Positions 1 through 8,506 of a DNA stretch of 64,000 bases are shown piece by piece. The stretch is taken from assembly GCF_002646595.1 (NCBI RefSeq), contig NZ_PDUD01000026.1, positions 1-64,000 of the forward strand. The letters run 5' to 3'. Within the stretch, counting starts at the first letter, position 1; every line of letters begins with the position of its first letter. The stretch comes from Flavilitoribacter nigricans DSM 23189 = NBRC 102662 (GTDB lineage Bacteria > Bacteroidota > Bacteroidia > Chitinophagales > Saprospiraceae). The notes beneath the pieces were generated by a model. It worked only from the letters and a program-made list of their open reading frames with translations, was not told the origin of the DNA and did no database searches. The translations under genes were made by a program, and so were the position numbers.

Positions 1-14
1 TCTAATAAAATGTT

Positions 15-60
15 TACCCCGAAAATAGGCAAATGTGCCTAGATTCGGGGTATTTTATTT
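15..60 (+). terminator. Bidirectional intrinsic terminator at the left edge
   Basis: Arms 15-30 and 35-51 form a GC-rich stem (TACCCCGAA with TTCGGGGTA, then TAGGCA with TGCCTA, with a small internal bulge) around an AATG loop. A T-rich tract TTTTATTT follows on the plus strand, and an A-rich tract precedes it, so it can also serve the minus strand. It probably ends both the thiolase transcript on the minus strand and a plus-strand gene to the left of the window. Confidence 0.7.
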
Positions 61-152
61 GCCTTTTCCTAAGCTAATTTATTGAAAGTTAATCACCTAG
101 AATTTACAGGGATGGCCTATTTATCACAGAACTTTTTACCAAAAAACGAGCC

Positions 153-1358
153 TTAGACCCGCTCAATAATGGTGGCATATCCCTGTCCCACACCCACGCA
201 AAGGGTGCAAAGTGCGTAGCGTTTATCCTGCTCGTGCAATTCCAGTGCAGCCGTTTGTAGTATCCTCGCTCCGGACATTCCGAGCGGATGGCCGATAGCT
301 ATAGCCCCACCGTTCGGGTTGATCCGGGGGTCGTCATCGGCTAATCCCCAGGAGCGGATAACGGCCAGACTCTGGGCCGCGAAAGCTTCGTTCAGTTCAA
401 TAATATCGATATCATCAAAAGTAAGTCCGGCTTTTTGTAAAGCTTTATTGGAGGCTTCTACCGGTCCGATCCCCATGATGCGGGGTTCTACGCCCACCAC
501 CTGGGAAGCTACTATTTGCGCCAACGGTTGCAGATCGTATTTTTTGACGGCATCCTCCGAAGCAATGAGCAGGACTCCGGCTCCGTCGTTGAGCCCGGAG
601 GCGTTTCCGGCAGTAACGGTGCCGTCCGTTCGGAAGGCCGGGCGAAGCTTAGCCAGTACTTCGGGGGTGGTGTCCGGTCTGATGAATTCATCCTGGGCAA
701 AAATGATGGGATCTGCTTTGCGTTGCGGAATGCTTACCGCTACGATCTCTTTCGCCAGGCGCCCCGATTCCCGGGCCTGTGCAGCCTTCTTTTGACTCAG
801 ATAAGCAAACTGATCCTGATCTTCCCGGCTGATGGTGTGCATATCCACCAGATTTTCGGCCGTCTCGCCCATGGCATCCGTTCCGTAAGCTGCTTTCATT
901 TTCGGATTGACGAAGCGCCAGCCGAAGCTGCTGTCGTACATCTTAGCGTCGTTCCCAAAAGGTAGGGCCGATTTGGATACCACCCAGGGGCCACGCGTCA
1001 TATGCTCCACGCCTCCCGCGATGAAAACCTCCCCGTCACCGGCCTTAATAGCGCGGTTGGCGTGGATCACCGCCGACATACCCGAAGAGCAGAGGCGATT
1101 GATGGTTTCACCCGGTACGCTTACCGGCAGGCCGGCCAGTAAGGCGGCCATGCGTGCTACATTCCGGTTATCCTCTCCCGCTTGGTTGGCACAGCCGAGG
1201 ATCACATCATCCACTACCGCCGGTTCGAGATTGGGGTTTCGTTCCATCAGTGCTTTGATTACCAAAGCCGCCAGATCATCCGTGCGGACGGGGGAGAGAC
1301 TTCCCCTGAATTTAGCGATAGGCGTACGAATGGCATCTACTATATATGCGTCTTTCAC
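153..1358 (-). CDS. Thiolase, 3-oxoadipyl-CoA / acetyl-CoA C-acyltransferase type
   Basis: This 401-residue protein is a full-length degradative thiolase, which cleaves a 3-oxoacyl-CoA with CoA to give acetyl-CoA and a shortened acyl-CoA. The nucleophilic Cys90 lies in NRLCSSGMSA, His357 in the GHPLGMSGAR block and Cys387 in LCVGVGQG, so the triad is complete. The stretch CANQAGEDNRNVARMAALLA and the FGWRFVNP segment are typical of the PcaF/PaaJ (3-oxoadipyl-CoA thiolase) branch, and 401 residues is that branch's usual length. No other beta-ketoadipate or phenylacetate genes are visible here, so a general fatty-acid 3-ketoacyl-CoA thiolase remains possible. It lies 100 bp downstream of the epimerase gene on the same strand and is followed by a strong terminator. 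Confidence 0.9.
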   Translation of the reverse strand: MKDAYIVDAIRTPIAKFRGSLSPVRTDDLAALVIKALMERNPNLEPAVVDDVILGCANQAGEDNRNVARMAALLAGLPVSVPGETINRLCSSGMSAVIHANRAIKAGDGEVFIAGGVEHMTRGPWVVSKSALPFGNDAKMYDSSFGWRFVNPKMKAAYGTDAMGETAENLVDMHTISREDQDQFAYLSQKKAAQARESGRLAKEIVAVSIPQRKADPIIFAQDEFIRPDTTPEVLAKLRPAFRTDGTVTAGNASGLNDGAGVLLIASEDAVKKYDLQPLAQIVASQVVGVEPRIMGIGPVEASNKALQKAGLTFDDIDIIELNEAFAAQSLAVIRSWGLADDDPRINPNGGAIAIGHPLGMSGARILQTAALELHEQDKRYALCTLCVGVGQGYATIIERV

Positions 1359-1458
1359 TTCAATCTTTCTTTTGTTCTAACTGTAAACATTTGTACGCCG
1401 GTATTGTTGGCGGGTAAGCCTTTGCCGACGGAGCCGGATATTTTCATTGGAAACAGTG

Positions 1459-2736
1459 CTACGACTGCTGATCGAGTATAGCCTCCAGCTTTTTCACCGT
1501 CAGGCAGGTGCCGCGAACCGTATGGTAGAATACCTTCCAGCTGGTGCCCATATAATCCCAGATAGGCTCACCCTCTTCGGCCAGCAAGGCGAACCATTCT
1601 CCCTGATCCCAATGGATCATCTTATCGAAAACGAAGTCGTGCACATTTTTGAAGGCGTCAAGGTATTTTTCATCACCGGTAAGCAAGTAGGCATCCGAAA
1701 AACCAACCAGCGCTTCGGCCTGCTGCCAGAATTCTTTGGTACGCTCGGTAGCTGCGCCTACTTTTCTGCCTTCAACGTAAAGCCCTCCGTGTTGCCAGTC
1801 CACTCCATTTTCATAGGTATGCTCGTAAATTGGCAAGACACGATGTAGACTTTCTTCCCGTGGGATACCCAGAATATCCTGAGCGTGCAGATAAAGCCAG
1901 GCCAGTTCAATGTTGTGTCCGTAAGAGGTGATATCGGGTGATTTGCCGTCTTCATCAAAACGGTCACGCCCCCAGACCGTATCCAGCTCTACATTGGCGA
2001 TCGGTCTCCAGTCTGCCGTAAACATCGAGATGCCCGTACCCGTCTCCGGATCGACCATCTTATCGAAGATCAAATCGATCACTTCTTCCAGCGCGCGGCG
2101 GTGTGCCGGATCTCCGGTGAGTTCGTAAAGTGTCGTAAACGCTTCCATGAGGTGCATGTGTACGTCCAGCGACTTGTGAATGCTCACATCCCCTCTGGCT
2201 TTTTTGATGTTGAGCTTACGATCGAAGTGTTCGAAATACCCCCCGTGTTCGGGATCTTTGATTTCTTTCTGCAAAAAATCAAAGATCCGTATCGCTTCCG
2301 CTTTGGCCGCTTCGTCACCGGTAAGTAACGCGTATTCCGACAAACTGTAGATGAGAAAAGAATGTCCGTAAATGATCTTATTATCATCTTTAGGTGTACC
2401 GTCCTCCTCTACGATCCAGTAATACCCGCCGTACTCATCGTCCCGGAAGTGTTCGAAAAGAAAATCAATGCCCTGCTGTACGACTTCTTTGCCGCCGGGC
2501 CAGTCGAAACCCAAGCGCATAGCCTGGGAAATGGTGAAGATACAGCGGCACTGCGCCAGAAAGGATTTTTCGCTATTGTCCGTTCGGTTCCCGTCCCGGT
2601 CGTAATTAGTCTGGAAACCGCCGTAGACCGGATCTACCGCCCGGGCCACCCAAAAGGGGATCAGTTTTTGATTGAGGTAATTGCTCGTTTGCTCCAGATA
2701 AGCTTGCATAGGGCGCTCCATACTCTTTTTAGGCAT
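1459..2736 (-). CDS. Cellobiose 2-epimerase-like protein (AGE superfamily)
   Basis: The 425-residue protein has the alternating helix and YGGYYW / HGGYFE pattern of the (alpha/alpha)6-barrel N-acylglucosamine 2-epimerase superfamily. Family-typical histidines are visible: YGHSF in the first half, His274 in SYGHNIELAW and His405 in FYHTVRGT. In cellobiose 2-epimerases these act as general acid/base residues that interconvert glucose and mannose at the reducing end of beta-1,4 disaccharides. No signal peptide is seen, so it is probably cytoplasmic. The chosen ATG gives a conventional N-terminus ending in an AYLEQ-type helix start. The exact substrate (cellobiose, mannobiose or a free sugar) cannot be told from the sequence. 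Confidence 0.82.
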   Translation of the reverse strand: MPKKSMERPMQAYLEQTSNYLNQKLIPFWVARAVDPVYGGFQTNYDRDGNRTDNSEKSFLAQCRCIFTISQAMRLGFDWPGGKEVVQQGIDFLFEHFRDDEYGGYYWIVEEDGTPKDDNKIIYGHSFLIYSLSEYALLTGDEAAKAEAIRIFDFLQKEIKDPEHGGYFEHFDRKLNIKKARGDVSIHKSLDVHMHLMEAFTTLYELTGDPAHRRALEEVIDLIFDKMVDPETGTGISMFTADWRPIANVELDTVWGRDRFDEDGKSPDITSYGHNIELAWLYLHAQDILGIPREESLHRVLPIYEHTYENGVDWQHGGLYVEGRKVGAATERTKEFWQQAEALVGFSDAYLLTGDEKYLDAFKNVHDFVFDKMIHWDQGEWFALLAEEGEPIWDYMGTSWKVFYHTVRGTCLTVKKLEAILDQQS

Positions 2737-2903
2737 TAGGTGAAGAAATAGAAATGACCAGGTGTGAGTTATTCGGTTTATCCATAAAATCCGAATCGGC
2801 CATTTGTAACTACAGACGTGAAGGAAGGAAAAAAGACGGACAGTGCCGAGCGAAATAGTTTAGAATTCGAACGTTCCCCGCGTTACGTATCAGTTTAGCC
2901 GGA

Positions 2904-3254
2904 TCAGGCGGCATCTCCATCACGAACAGTTGTTCGTTCGGGATCGTAACCGTCCGGGAACCGAGCCTCTAACTTCCGGATGTTGTGTTCCATAATTTCT
3001 TCCAGCGTAAAACCCAAGTCGGAGCAAAGCGTGGTCAGGTACCATAGGACATCTCCCAGTTCTTTTTTCAGGTGGTCGCGATCCAGTCCCCGTTGGTGAA
3101 AGATGCCTTTTTTAACCAGATCGGCTACTTCTCCGGCCTCACCGGCCAGTCCCAGCGCATTCCAGGCAATCATAACCTGGGGATCAGTGATCTCGAAATC
3201 GGGCTTTTCTATGCGAGTGCGGGAGGCTGCTTTTTGGTATTCGTTGGCTTGCAT
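2904..3254 (-). CDS. MazG-like nucleotide pyrophosphohydrolase
   Basis: This 116-residue protein carries the all-alpha NTP pyrophosphohydrolase signature: an EAGEVADLVKKG helix (EExxE-like) followed by KKELGDVLWYL (ExxD). Such enzymes hydrolyse (d)NTPs to the monophosphate and pyrophosphate in house-cleaning roles. The reading frame stays open upstream to 3365, but those residues (HHNTTTLQHFN-type) are just translation of an intergenic octamer repeat. The start is therefore placed at the ATG at 3254, immediately before the conserved NEYQ segment. No operon partner is evident. Confidence 0.85.
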   Translation of the reverse strand: MQANEYQKAASRTRIEKPDFEITDPQVMIAWNALGLAGEAGEVADLVKKGIFHQRGLDRDHLKKELGDVLWYLTTLCSDLGFTLEEIMEHNIRKLEARFPDGYDPERTTVRDGDAA

Positions 3255-3265
3255 GTTTTTTGGTG

Positions 3266-3321
3266 TGTTGTGGTGTTGAAGTGTTGTGGTGTTGAAGTGT
3301 TGAAGTGTTGTGGTGTTGTGG
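3266..3321. repeat. Tandem octamer array built from two words
   Basis: Seven contiguous octamers are present, each either A = TGTTGTGG or B = TGTTGAAG, in the order A B A B B A A. The array ends 12 bp upstream of the MazG-like start and occupies its leader. All seven copies match their word exactly, so the array is young or maintained. Confidence 0.9.
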
Positions 3322-3398
3322 TGGCTTCCCGTTCGTAGAAGAAGGTGGTATAAGCGGTTATCCAAATAGAAACGGAAGAAACCTTTATCAGTATCAGA

Positions 3399-3983
3399 TC
3401 ATTTTTCTAAAATAGTGATACCGGCCCGCACGGCGGCCATCAGTTCTTCTTTTTTACGGTTGACCTTGGTGAGTACCATTACGCCGTTGTACAAAGTAAA
3501 GATAAGAGCGGCAATGGCTTTGAGGTCCTTTTCGGGAGTTATTTCTCCCCGGGCGGATCCGGCCTGGAGATAATCGTAGAATAGTTGTTCAAAATCGAGG
3601 CGATTTTCCGTGAGCATGGTGTGCATCGTACAATCAGTGGAAACCATCTCTGTGGTCGCATTCACGACAAAGCAACCTTTGGTATCCGGGTCTCTCAGCG
3701 CGCCGTCGATCGCTTTTTCGAACAGCCGCAAAATGCCCCGCTGCACGGGTTGCTGACTAAACAAGAAGGCCCGGATCTTTTCCTGGTTTTCCTGCTGATA
3801 CAATTTGAATGCCTGATCGAATAGCTCCTCTTTACTACCAAAAGTATCGTAAAGGCTCGCCCGGTTGATGCCCATGCCGTCCACCAGTTCCTGCATAGAG
3901 GTAGCGTAGAAACCCTTCTTCCAGAAGACTTCCATGGCTTTCTTCAGTACCTCTTTCTCATCAAACTGCTTGACACGTGGCAT
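3399..3983 (-). CDS. TetR/AcrR-family repressor
   Basis: The 194-residue protein starts with a classical TetR helix-turn-helix (residues about 8-55: EVLKKAMEVFWKKGF ... SMQELVDGMGINRASLYDTF), followed by a helical ligand-binding domain. The frame is open for 19 further codons upstream, but the segment from MPRVKQFDEKE is the conventional TetR beginning, so 3983 is chosen. The gene follows the SDR gene on the same strand. Copies of a 14-bp dyad lie before both genes, so it very likely represses the SDR gene and itself. The inducer is unknown, but a reactive carbonyl or quinone substrate of the SDR is plausible. Confidence 0.9.
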   Translation of the reverse strand: MPRVKQFDEKEVLKKAMEVFWKKGFYATSMQELVDGMGINRASLYDTFGSKEELFDQAFKLYQQENQEKIRAFLFSQQPVQRGILRLFEKAIDGALRDPDTKGCFVVNATTEMVSTDCTMHTMLTENRLDFEQLFYDYLQAGSARGEITPEKDLKAIAALIFTLYNGVMVLTKVNRKKEELMAAVRAGITILEK

Positions 3984-4053
3984 AATTGAAAATTTAGGAT
4001 GGCCGCAAGACCTGGAGCATAGGCTTTGCGGCGATCCCAAAATTACACATATC

Positions 4054-4067
4054 GGAACATTCGTTCC
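4054..4067. promoter_or_regulatory. Predicted TetR operator (autoregulatory site)
   Basis: The sequence GGAACATTCGTTCC has perfect 5-bp arms (GGAAC / GTTCC) around ATTC. It lies between the SDR stop and the TetR start, 70 bp before the latter. The same pattern RGAAYRWWYGTTCC recurs twice upstream of the SDR gene. Confidence 0.65.
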
Positions 4068-4089
4068 AAATATTGGTAAAAATTTTTGT

Positions 4090-4833
4090 CTAGGTCAACA
4101 CGGCAACCCCACCGTCGATGTTGTATTCTCCTCCGGTAATAAAGGAAGCTTCGTCTGAGGCGAGGAAAGAGACCAGTTTGGCTACTTCTTCCGGTTTACC
4201 GAATCTTTTGAGTGGTACCCGGTTCTGCATGTTGGCAGCAAAATCATTGAGTGCTTCTTGGGGCAATCCCGTCTTTTCGAAGATCGGCGTGGTGACCGGG
4301 CCGGGATTTACCGCATTTACGCGGATCTTGCGGGCGGCCAGTTCGGTAGCAGCAGTACGGGTGTAAGAGTTCATAGCCGCTTTGGAAGCTGCGTAGACGG
4401 CTGTGTTGGGCATACCGGTATACGCATTAACGGAAGACAGGTTGATGATGGATGCCCCATCATTCAGGATGGGCAGGAATTTTTCGATGGTAAATACCGC
4501 TCCTTTAAAATTAATTCCCATCTGATGGTCAAACATTTCTTCGGTGATCTGACCGACCGGAGCGGGAGCAAAGATCCCGGCATTGACAAAAAGGATGTCT
4601 ACCTGGCCGTGATCGGCTTTAATCTGTGCGACCAGATTATCGATAGCGCTGAGATCGCTGACGTCCGCTACGATTCCCTGGACGCCCAGATCGGCCGCAG
4701 CCTGCTTAACCTTTTCGGCCGACCGGCCGGTAATGATCACGTGGGCACCTTTCGCTTTAAGATCGCGGGCAGATGCGTACCCAATTCCACTGTTTCCGCC
4801 GGTAATGACGGCTACTTTTCCCTGTAGGCTCAT
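4090..4833 (-). CDS. Short-chain dehydrogenase/reductase under TetR control
   Basis: The 247-residue classical SDR has the cofactor motif TGGNSGIG near the N-terminus, the structural NAG motif, and the catalytic Ser (NLSSVNAY) with YAASK providing Tyr and Lys. The C-terminal GGEYNIDGG is typical of SDRs whose last strand closes the fold. It should reduce or oxidise a small carbonyl/alcohol with NAD(P)(H); the residue after the second strand (TGRS) suggests NADPH preference, which is an inference. The start at 4833 (MSLQGKVAVITGG) is preferred over an ATG six codons upstream. Two predicted operators lie 28-69 bp upstream and the TetR gene follows. Confidence 0.92.
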   Translation of the reverse strand: MSLQGKVAVITGGNSGIGYASARDLKAKGAHVIITGRSAEKVKQAAADLGVQGIVADVSDLSAIDNLVAQIKADHGQVDILFVNAGIFAPAPVGQITEEMFDHQMGINFKGAVFTIEKFLPILNDGASIINLSSVNAYTGMPNTAVYAASKAAMNSYTRTAATELAARKIRVNAVNPGPVTTPIFEKTGLPQEALNDFAANMQNRVPLKRFGKPEEVAKLVSFLASDEASFITGGEYNIDGGVAVLT

Positions 4834-4860
4834 GATGAATATTTTTAGCAAGTTAATAAC

Positions 4861-4874
4861 GGAATGATTGTTCC
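4861..4874. promoter_or_regulatory. Predicted TetR operator, SDR promoter-proximal
   Basis: GGAATGATTGTTCC matches the shared 14-bp dyad pattern and begins 28 bp upstream of the SDR start codon. Confidence 0.65.
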
Positions 4875-4888
4875 AAATAAATTATAAC

Positions 4889-4902
4889 AGAATGAACGTT
4901 CC
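4889..4902. promoter_or_regulatory. Predicted TetR operator, SDR promoter-distal
   Basis: AGAATGAACGTTCC is the third copy of the dyad. Its start is exactly 28 bp from the start of the proximal copy, so two repressor dimers could bind side by side. Confidence 0.6.
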
Positions 4903-5046
4903 AGAATGTTTTTGGTTGAGGTGCTGTTGATATTTTTTTGAAATTAATTTATAAAAGGAATGGATACGGGACAAATGTTGCCTTGTATTCTGCTTTCTCT
5001 ACTGACTCAAAAAGCTTACCTTTAGAGATCAAAACAACGAAGAACC

Positions 5047-5835
5047 ATGACGAAATCACTTACCTGGCTAATGCTGGCCGGCATAGGCCTGCTGAGCAGT
5101 AATTTTGCCGGTGCCCAATCCGATAGCATAATTTCGGGCATTACCCAATGGAAAAAACTAAAGGTCGAAAAACAGGATACCCGCAAGACCAGACAGGTTC
5201 TGGATGGACCTACCGTTTTTATGGAGCGTTTTGAAATTCACGCTACTACCCTGAAAGCCGGCATGGCTCCCCACCCTCCCCATTCCCACAGTGATGAAGA
5301 AGAACTGATCATAGTTAAAGAAGGACAGGTGCAGGTGACCATTGGCAATGAAAGCCGGATATTAGGCCCGGGTAGTGTCGCTTTTGCCGAGATCGGCGAT
5401 GAACACGGATTTTCCAATTCGGGCGATACGGAAGCAACTTATTATGTGATTAAAATGAAAACCCGGGGAGCCATGGACCTGGAACGGGGGCAGAAAGCCG
5501 GTGGGTCCTTTATGATCGACTACGATGAGGTAGCATTCAACGCACACGATCGGGGCGGAGTGCGGCCCTATTTCCGACGCTCCACTGCACTTTTCGATTA
5601 TTTCGAAATGCACGTCACCACGCTTAATCCGGGCATCCAGAGTCATCCTCCGCACACGCACGCAGCGGCCGAGATCATTCTGGTGATCGAAGGAAAGGTG
5701 GAAGAACAGATTGAGGACGAATTCTATAAAGGAAAGGACGGCGATCTGATCTTTCTCGCATCGGAGAGCTCGCACGCCATTCGCAACCGGGGAAAGAAGC
5801 CGGCCCGTTATTTTGCTTTTCAATGGAGCGAATAA
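5047..5835 (+). CDS. Secreted bicupin protein
   Basis: The 262-residue protein starts with a signal peptide (hydrophobic LMLAGIGLLSSNFAGAQ). Two cupin barrels follow, at about residues 60-135 and 180-255. Each carries metal-binding motifs: HPPHSHSDEEEL with a later EHGFSN in the first, and HPPHTHAAAEIIL with SSHAIRN in the second. Both metal sites therefore look intact. The two-barrel layout resembles ureidoglycine aminohydrolase-type bicupins, but export to the periplasm argues against that role. The reaction is unknown. It is monocistronic and ends at a 15-bp inverted repeat shared with the convergent oxidoreductase gene. Confidence 0.85.
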   Translation: MTKSLTWLMLAGIGLLSSNFAGAQSDSIISGITQWKKLKVEKQDTRKTRQVLDGPTVFMERFEIHATTLKAGMAPHPPHSHSDEEELIIVKEGQVQVTIGNESRILGPGSVAFAEIGDEHGFSNSGDTEATYYVIKMKTRGAMDLERGQKAGGSFMIDYDEVAFNAHDRGGVRPYFRRSTALFDYFEMHVTTLNPGIQSHPPHTHAAAEIILVIEGKVEEQIEDEFYKGKDGDLIFLASESSHAIRNRGKKPARYFAFQWSE

Positions 5836-5847
5836 ACGGTCAGAAAA

Positions 5848-5901
5848 TTGGGAGCTTTTACAGTATTGGCTTAAAGCGCCACTTTTTGTAAAAGCTCCCA
5901 A
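5848..5901. terminator. 15-bp inverted repeat between convergent genes
   Basis: Arms 5848-5862 (TTGGGAGCTTTTACA) and 5887-5901 are perfectly complementary over 15 bp, with a 24-nt loop. There is no long T-tract, so it is atypical as an intrinsic terminator. Its place between two convergent stop codons makes a shared transcript end the simplest reading. Confidence 0.55.
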
Positions 5902-5933
5902 CATTTCTATCTGTGTTTCCCATATTCAGTTGC

Positions 5934-6938
5934 TCAGGCATCTATCCGACGACAAAGCTCACCCATTACCCAATTGGTGCGGGCGCCACTGAAACCGGTA
6001 CTTACGCATTCTCCATTTCCGAGTAGTTCGTCCACGACCTGCTGGATCAGTGGTTGCTGAATATGTAGCGGCATATCAAACGTGAAAACTTTTTCATCTT
6101 CACCGTCTACCGCCAGACGCACCCGGTTATCGCCAAAGTAGGCAAAGGTAAGCTGACCTTTACTGCCGATGATGGTGGTCTTGTCCAAGCTGGAAGCATC
6201 CGAACTATTAAAGCACCAAAGTCCCTGTCCCATGATGCCATTTTCAAAGCGGAAGGTTCCCATCACCAGATCTTCGGCGGGGTACTGTCCGGCCTGATTA
6301 GTAGCCATACCCGTAGCGGCGGAAATGGGTCCAAAGAGATAGTCCAGGAAATCCAGCTGGTGGGAAGCCAGGTCGAAAAAGTACCCTCCTCCGGCCACAT
6401 CTGGCTGGACGCGCCAGTTGTCCGCACCCTGACCGGCACTGACCACATCGGGTTCCAGAGACTTGATCAATCGAATATCCACTGACCGGACCTCTCCGAT
6501 AAGCCCCTCATCGATAATCTCTTTTACTTTTAAAAAATTTGGCAGTGCCCGCCGGTAATAGGCAACGAACAAGGGCACCTTGGCCGTCGCACAGGCCTTT
6601 ACCATTTGCAGGCATTCTTCGTGGGTACGCGCCATCGGTTTTTCCACGTATATAGGCTTGCCGGCCTCCGCTACCCGCAAAGTGTAGTGTTGATGGGTAT
6701 CCGGGGGCGTAGCGATGTAAACAGCATCTACTTCGGGATCACGAATAAGTGGATCCGCATCGTCGTACCATTTGGGCACACCGTGTCTTTCCGCAAAATC
6801 TTTGGCTTTCTCGCCATTTCGACGCATCACTGCGACCAATTCGGAACCATCGATCTTTTGCAGGGCGGGGCCACTTTTAACTTCACAAACATCACCGGCC
6901 CCGATGATCCCCCAACGTATTTTCTCCTTGTTTGCCAT
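5934..6938 (-). CDS. Gfo/Idh/MocA-family oxidoreductase
   Basis: This 334-residue NAD(P)-dependent sugar or inositol dehydrogenase has an N-terminal Rossmann fold (IRWGIIGAGDV), the ATPPDTH strand-loop, and the family signature EKP (Glu99-Lys100-Pro101 in YVEKPMA). A C-terminal alpha/beta domain holds GGGYFFDLASHQLDFL, with a His where the family places a catalytic residue. The ATG at 6938 (MANKEKIRWG) is preferred because the 15 upstream codons are not family-like. It is transcribed divergently from the ThuA-like gene, a common partner in sugar-modifying loci; DUF1080 is encoded nearby as well. The substrate is probably a sugar or keto-sugar. Confidence 0.9.
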   Translation of the reverse strand: MANKEKIRWGIIGAGDVCEVKSGPALQKIDGSELVAVMRRNGEKAKDFAERHGVPKWYDDADPLIRDPEVDAVYIATPPDTHQHYTLRVAEAGKPIYVEKPMARTHEECLQMVKACATAKVPLFVAYYRRALPNFLKVKEIIDEGLIGEVRSVDIRLIKSLEPDVVSAGQGADNWRVQPDVAGGGYFFDLASHQLDFLDYLFGPISAATGMATNQAGQYPAEDLVMGTFRFENGIMGQGLWCFNSSDASSLDKTTIIGSKGQLTFAYFGDNRVRLAVDGEDEKVFTFDMPLHIQQPLIQQVVDELLGNGECVSTGFSGARTNWVMGELCRRIDA

Positions 6939-7190
6939 AATCAATTTTTTATCTTTTGCAGCTATTGGAAACGCCTTTTCCAAAAATTATTAAAATGCGA
7001 AGCGGTAGCCGTTAATTTGCAAAAGTGCTCAGGCTTATCACGCTTCCAACTGCTGTATTTCACTTATTTTATCCGGCGATAATAGAACTAATATACCAAC
7101 AGAGGCAAAAATGACGATTTTTTTGTGGGATATTTGTCCCGTTCAATAGTTTTAATTTCGAAAAAACAACGTAAAACAACTTTAACAAGC

Positions 7191-7967
7191 ATGAAAAACC
7201 TTTTTCGTTTAACCATCTTGGCACTAGCCATTTTGCTGGTTTCTTCGGCCAGCGCCCAGAGGGGCGGACAATTTCGGGCCCTGCTCTTCACTAAAACTGC
7301 CGGCTTCCACCACGAATCGATCAACGAAGGTGTAACGGCCATTCGCAAACTGGGCGAGCGGCATCATTTCTCAGTAAGCTGGCAGGAAAATGCCAGTGTA
7401 TTCAACGATCGTCAACTGGAAAATTTTGACGTAGTCATTTTTCTCAATACTACCGGAGACGTACTGAACGACGAACAGCAGGCTGCCTTCGAAAAGTTCA
7501 TTCAGGCCGGCAAGGGATTTGTGGGCATCCACAGCGCTTCCGATACGGAATACGAGTGGGAATGGTACACCAAAATGGTTGGCCATATGTTCAAGATCCA
7601 TCCGCAGATCCAAACGGCCAAGCTACAGGTGATTGACCGGAATTTCCCCGGCCTGAGTACGCTCCCCGATGAATTTCTCTGGACGGACGAATGGTACCAG
7701 TTTAGCGAAGCAACTATCGATGATCTCAATTATATCATCAAGATCGACGAAAGTTCCTACGACCCCAATGTGAAATGGGGAGACAATGTCGGAGAAGGTA
7801 TGGGTGATATGCACCCCATGGCCTGGTACCACGAATACGACGGCGGCCGGGCTTTCTATACCGGATTGGGACACGTTCCCGCCGTTTTCGAGGACCCGAT
7901 GTTCCTGGCTCATCTCTACGGCGGCATCTATTGGGCCGCTAAGGGGATGGGGGTGAAAAAGATGTGA
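7191..7967 (+). CDS. Secreted ThuA-like protein
   Basis: The 258-residue protein has a signal peptide (FRLTILALAILLVSSASAQ) and then a ThuA domain, a glutamine-amidotransferase-like fold. It begins ALLFTKTAGFHHESI and includes FVGIHSASDTEYEWEWY, HPMAWYHEYDGGRAFYTGLGH and a terminal LYGGIYWA. ThuA-like proteins occur with sugar catabolism genes, including trehalose utilisation and 3-keto-glycoside pathways, but no reaction is firmly assigned. The ATG at 7191 is chosen because the signal peptide begins there; the frame is open 22 codons further upstream. It diverges from the Gfo/Idh/MocA gene. Confidence 0.9.
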   Translation: MKNLFRLTILALAILLVSSASAQRGGQFRALLFTKTAGFHHESINEGVTAIRKLGERHHFSVSWQENASVFNDRQLENFDVVIFLNTTGDVLNDEQQAAFEKFIQAGKGFVGIHSASDTEYEWEWYTKMVGHMFKIHPQIQTAKLQVIDRNFPGLSTLPDEFLWTDEWYQFSEATIDDLNYIIKIDESSYDPNVKWGDNVGEGMGDMHPMAWYHEYDGGRAFYTGLGHVPAVFEDPMFLAHLYGGIYWAAKGMGVKKM

Positions 7968-8506
7968 TATGTTGATCGGGCTGCAGGTGAAAATTTAAAT
8001 CCCTACTTTGCCTGCAGTCCCTTCGGATAAATAATAGTCTGTTAACCACAACCTATACCATTAGTTGATGTCAGCCCTCTACTTCACACAGGGAAGTTGT
8101 TTCGTGATAATTTATGGCGTGTGATCAAAATAATTTCATCCCAAATGTAATTAGACATTCTACACCTTTAAGATTTTAATTCTCTTGCTATATTTCGGAT
8201 AAGCCGCCTATTCTATACCGATTATATATGATAAAATTAAGTCACGTTTGCCGGTAGTCATTAAGACCGTTATTCCAATCTGAAATAAAAAATAAAAAAA
8301 GACCAGGTTTACCGAACCTCTTCATAAGGAATATTGTTTGCCATTTACCTTTCTTACAGCATTTTATATTCTAAATTTTCCGAAAAAGTAAAATTTATTA
8401 CTACAAATAGACTATAAAACAAATTAGTCTAAACAAACAAAATCCATTAGGTCTCCAACCATCGTAGATAAGAATAACCATATTATACACATAAATTCTC
8501 AGCCTA
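7968..8506. other. AT-rich intergenic region, no gene seen
   Basis: This 539-bp stretch holds no convincing reading frame. Near its left end CTGCAGG (7981-7987) pairs with CCTGCAG (8011-8017), a weak hairpin without a T-run that may end the ThuA-like transcript. The rest is strongly AT-rich and must contain the promoter of the beta-helix gene, but I see no clean TAnnTTTG element. Confidence 0.6.

Noticed and set aside
3266-3321. Octamer array as a possible CRISPR
   Set aside because: The repeats are 8 bp and contiguous, without spacers of uniform length, and no cas gene is present.
2904-3365. Longer MazG-like protein starting at 3365
   Set aside because: The extra 37 residues are translation of the octamer repeat (HHNTTTLQH type) and precede the family N-terminus.
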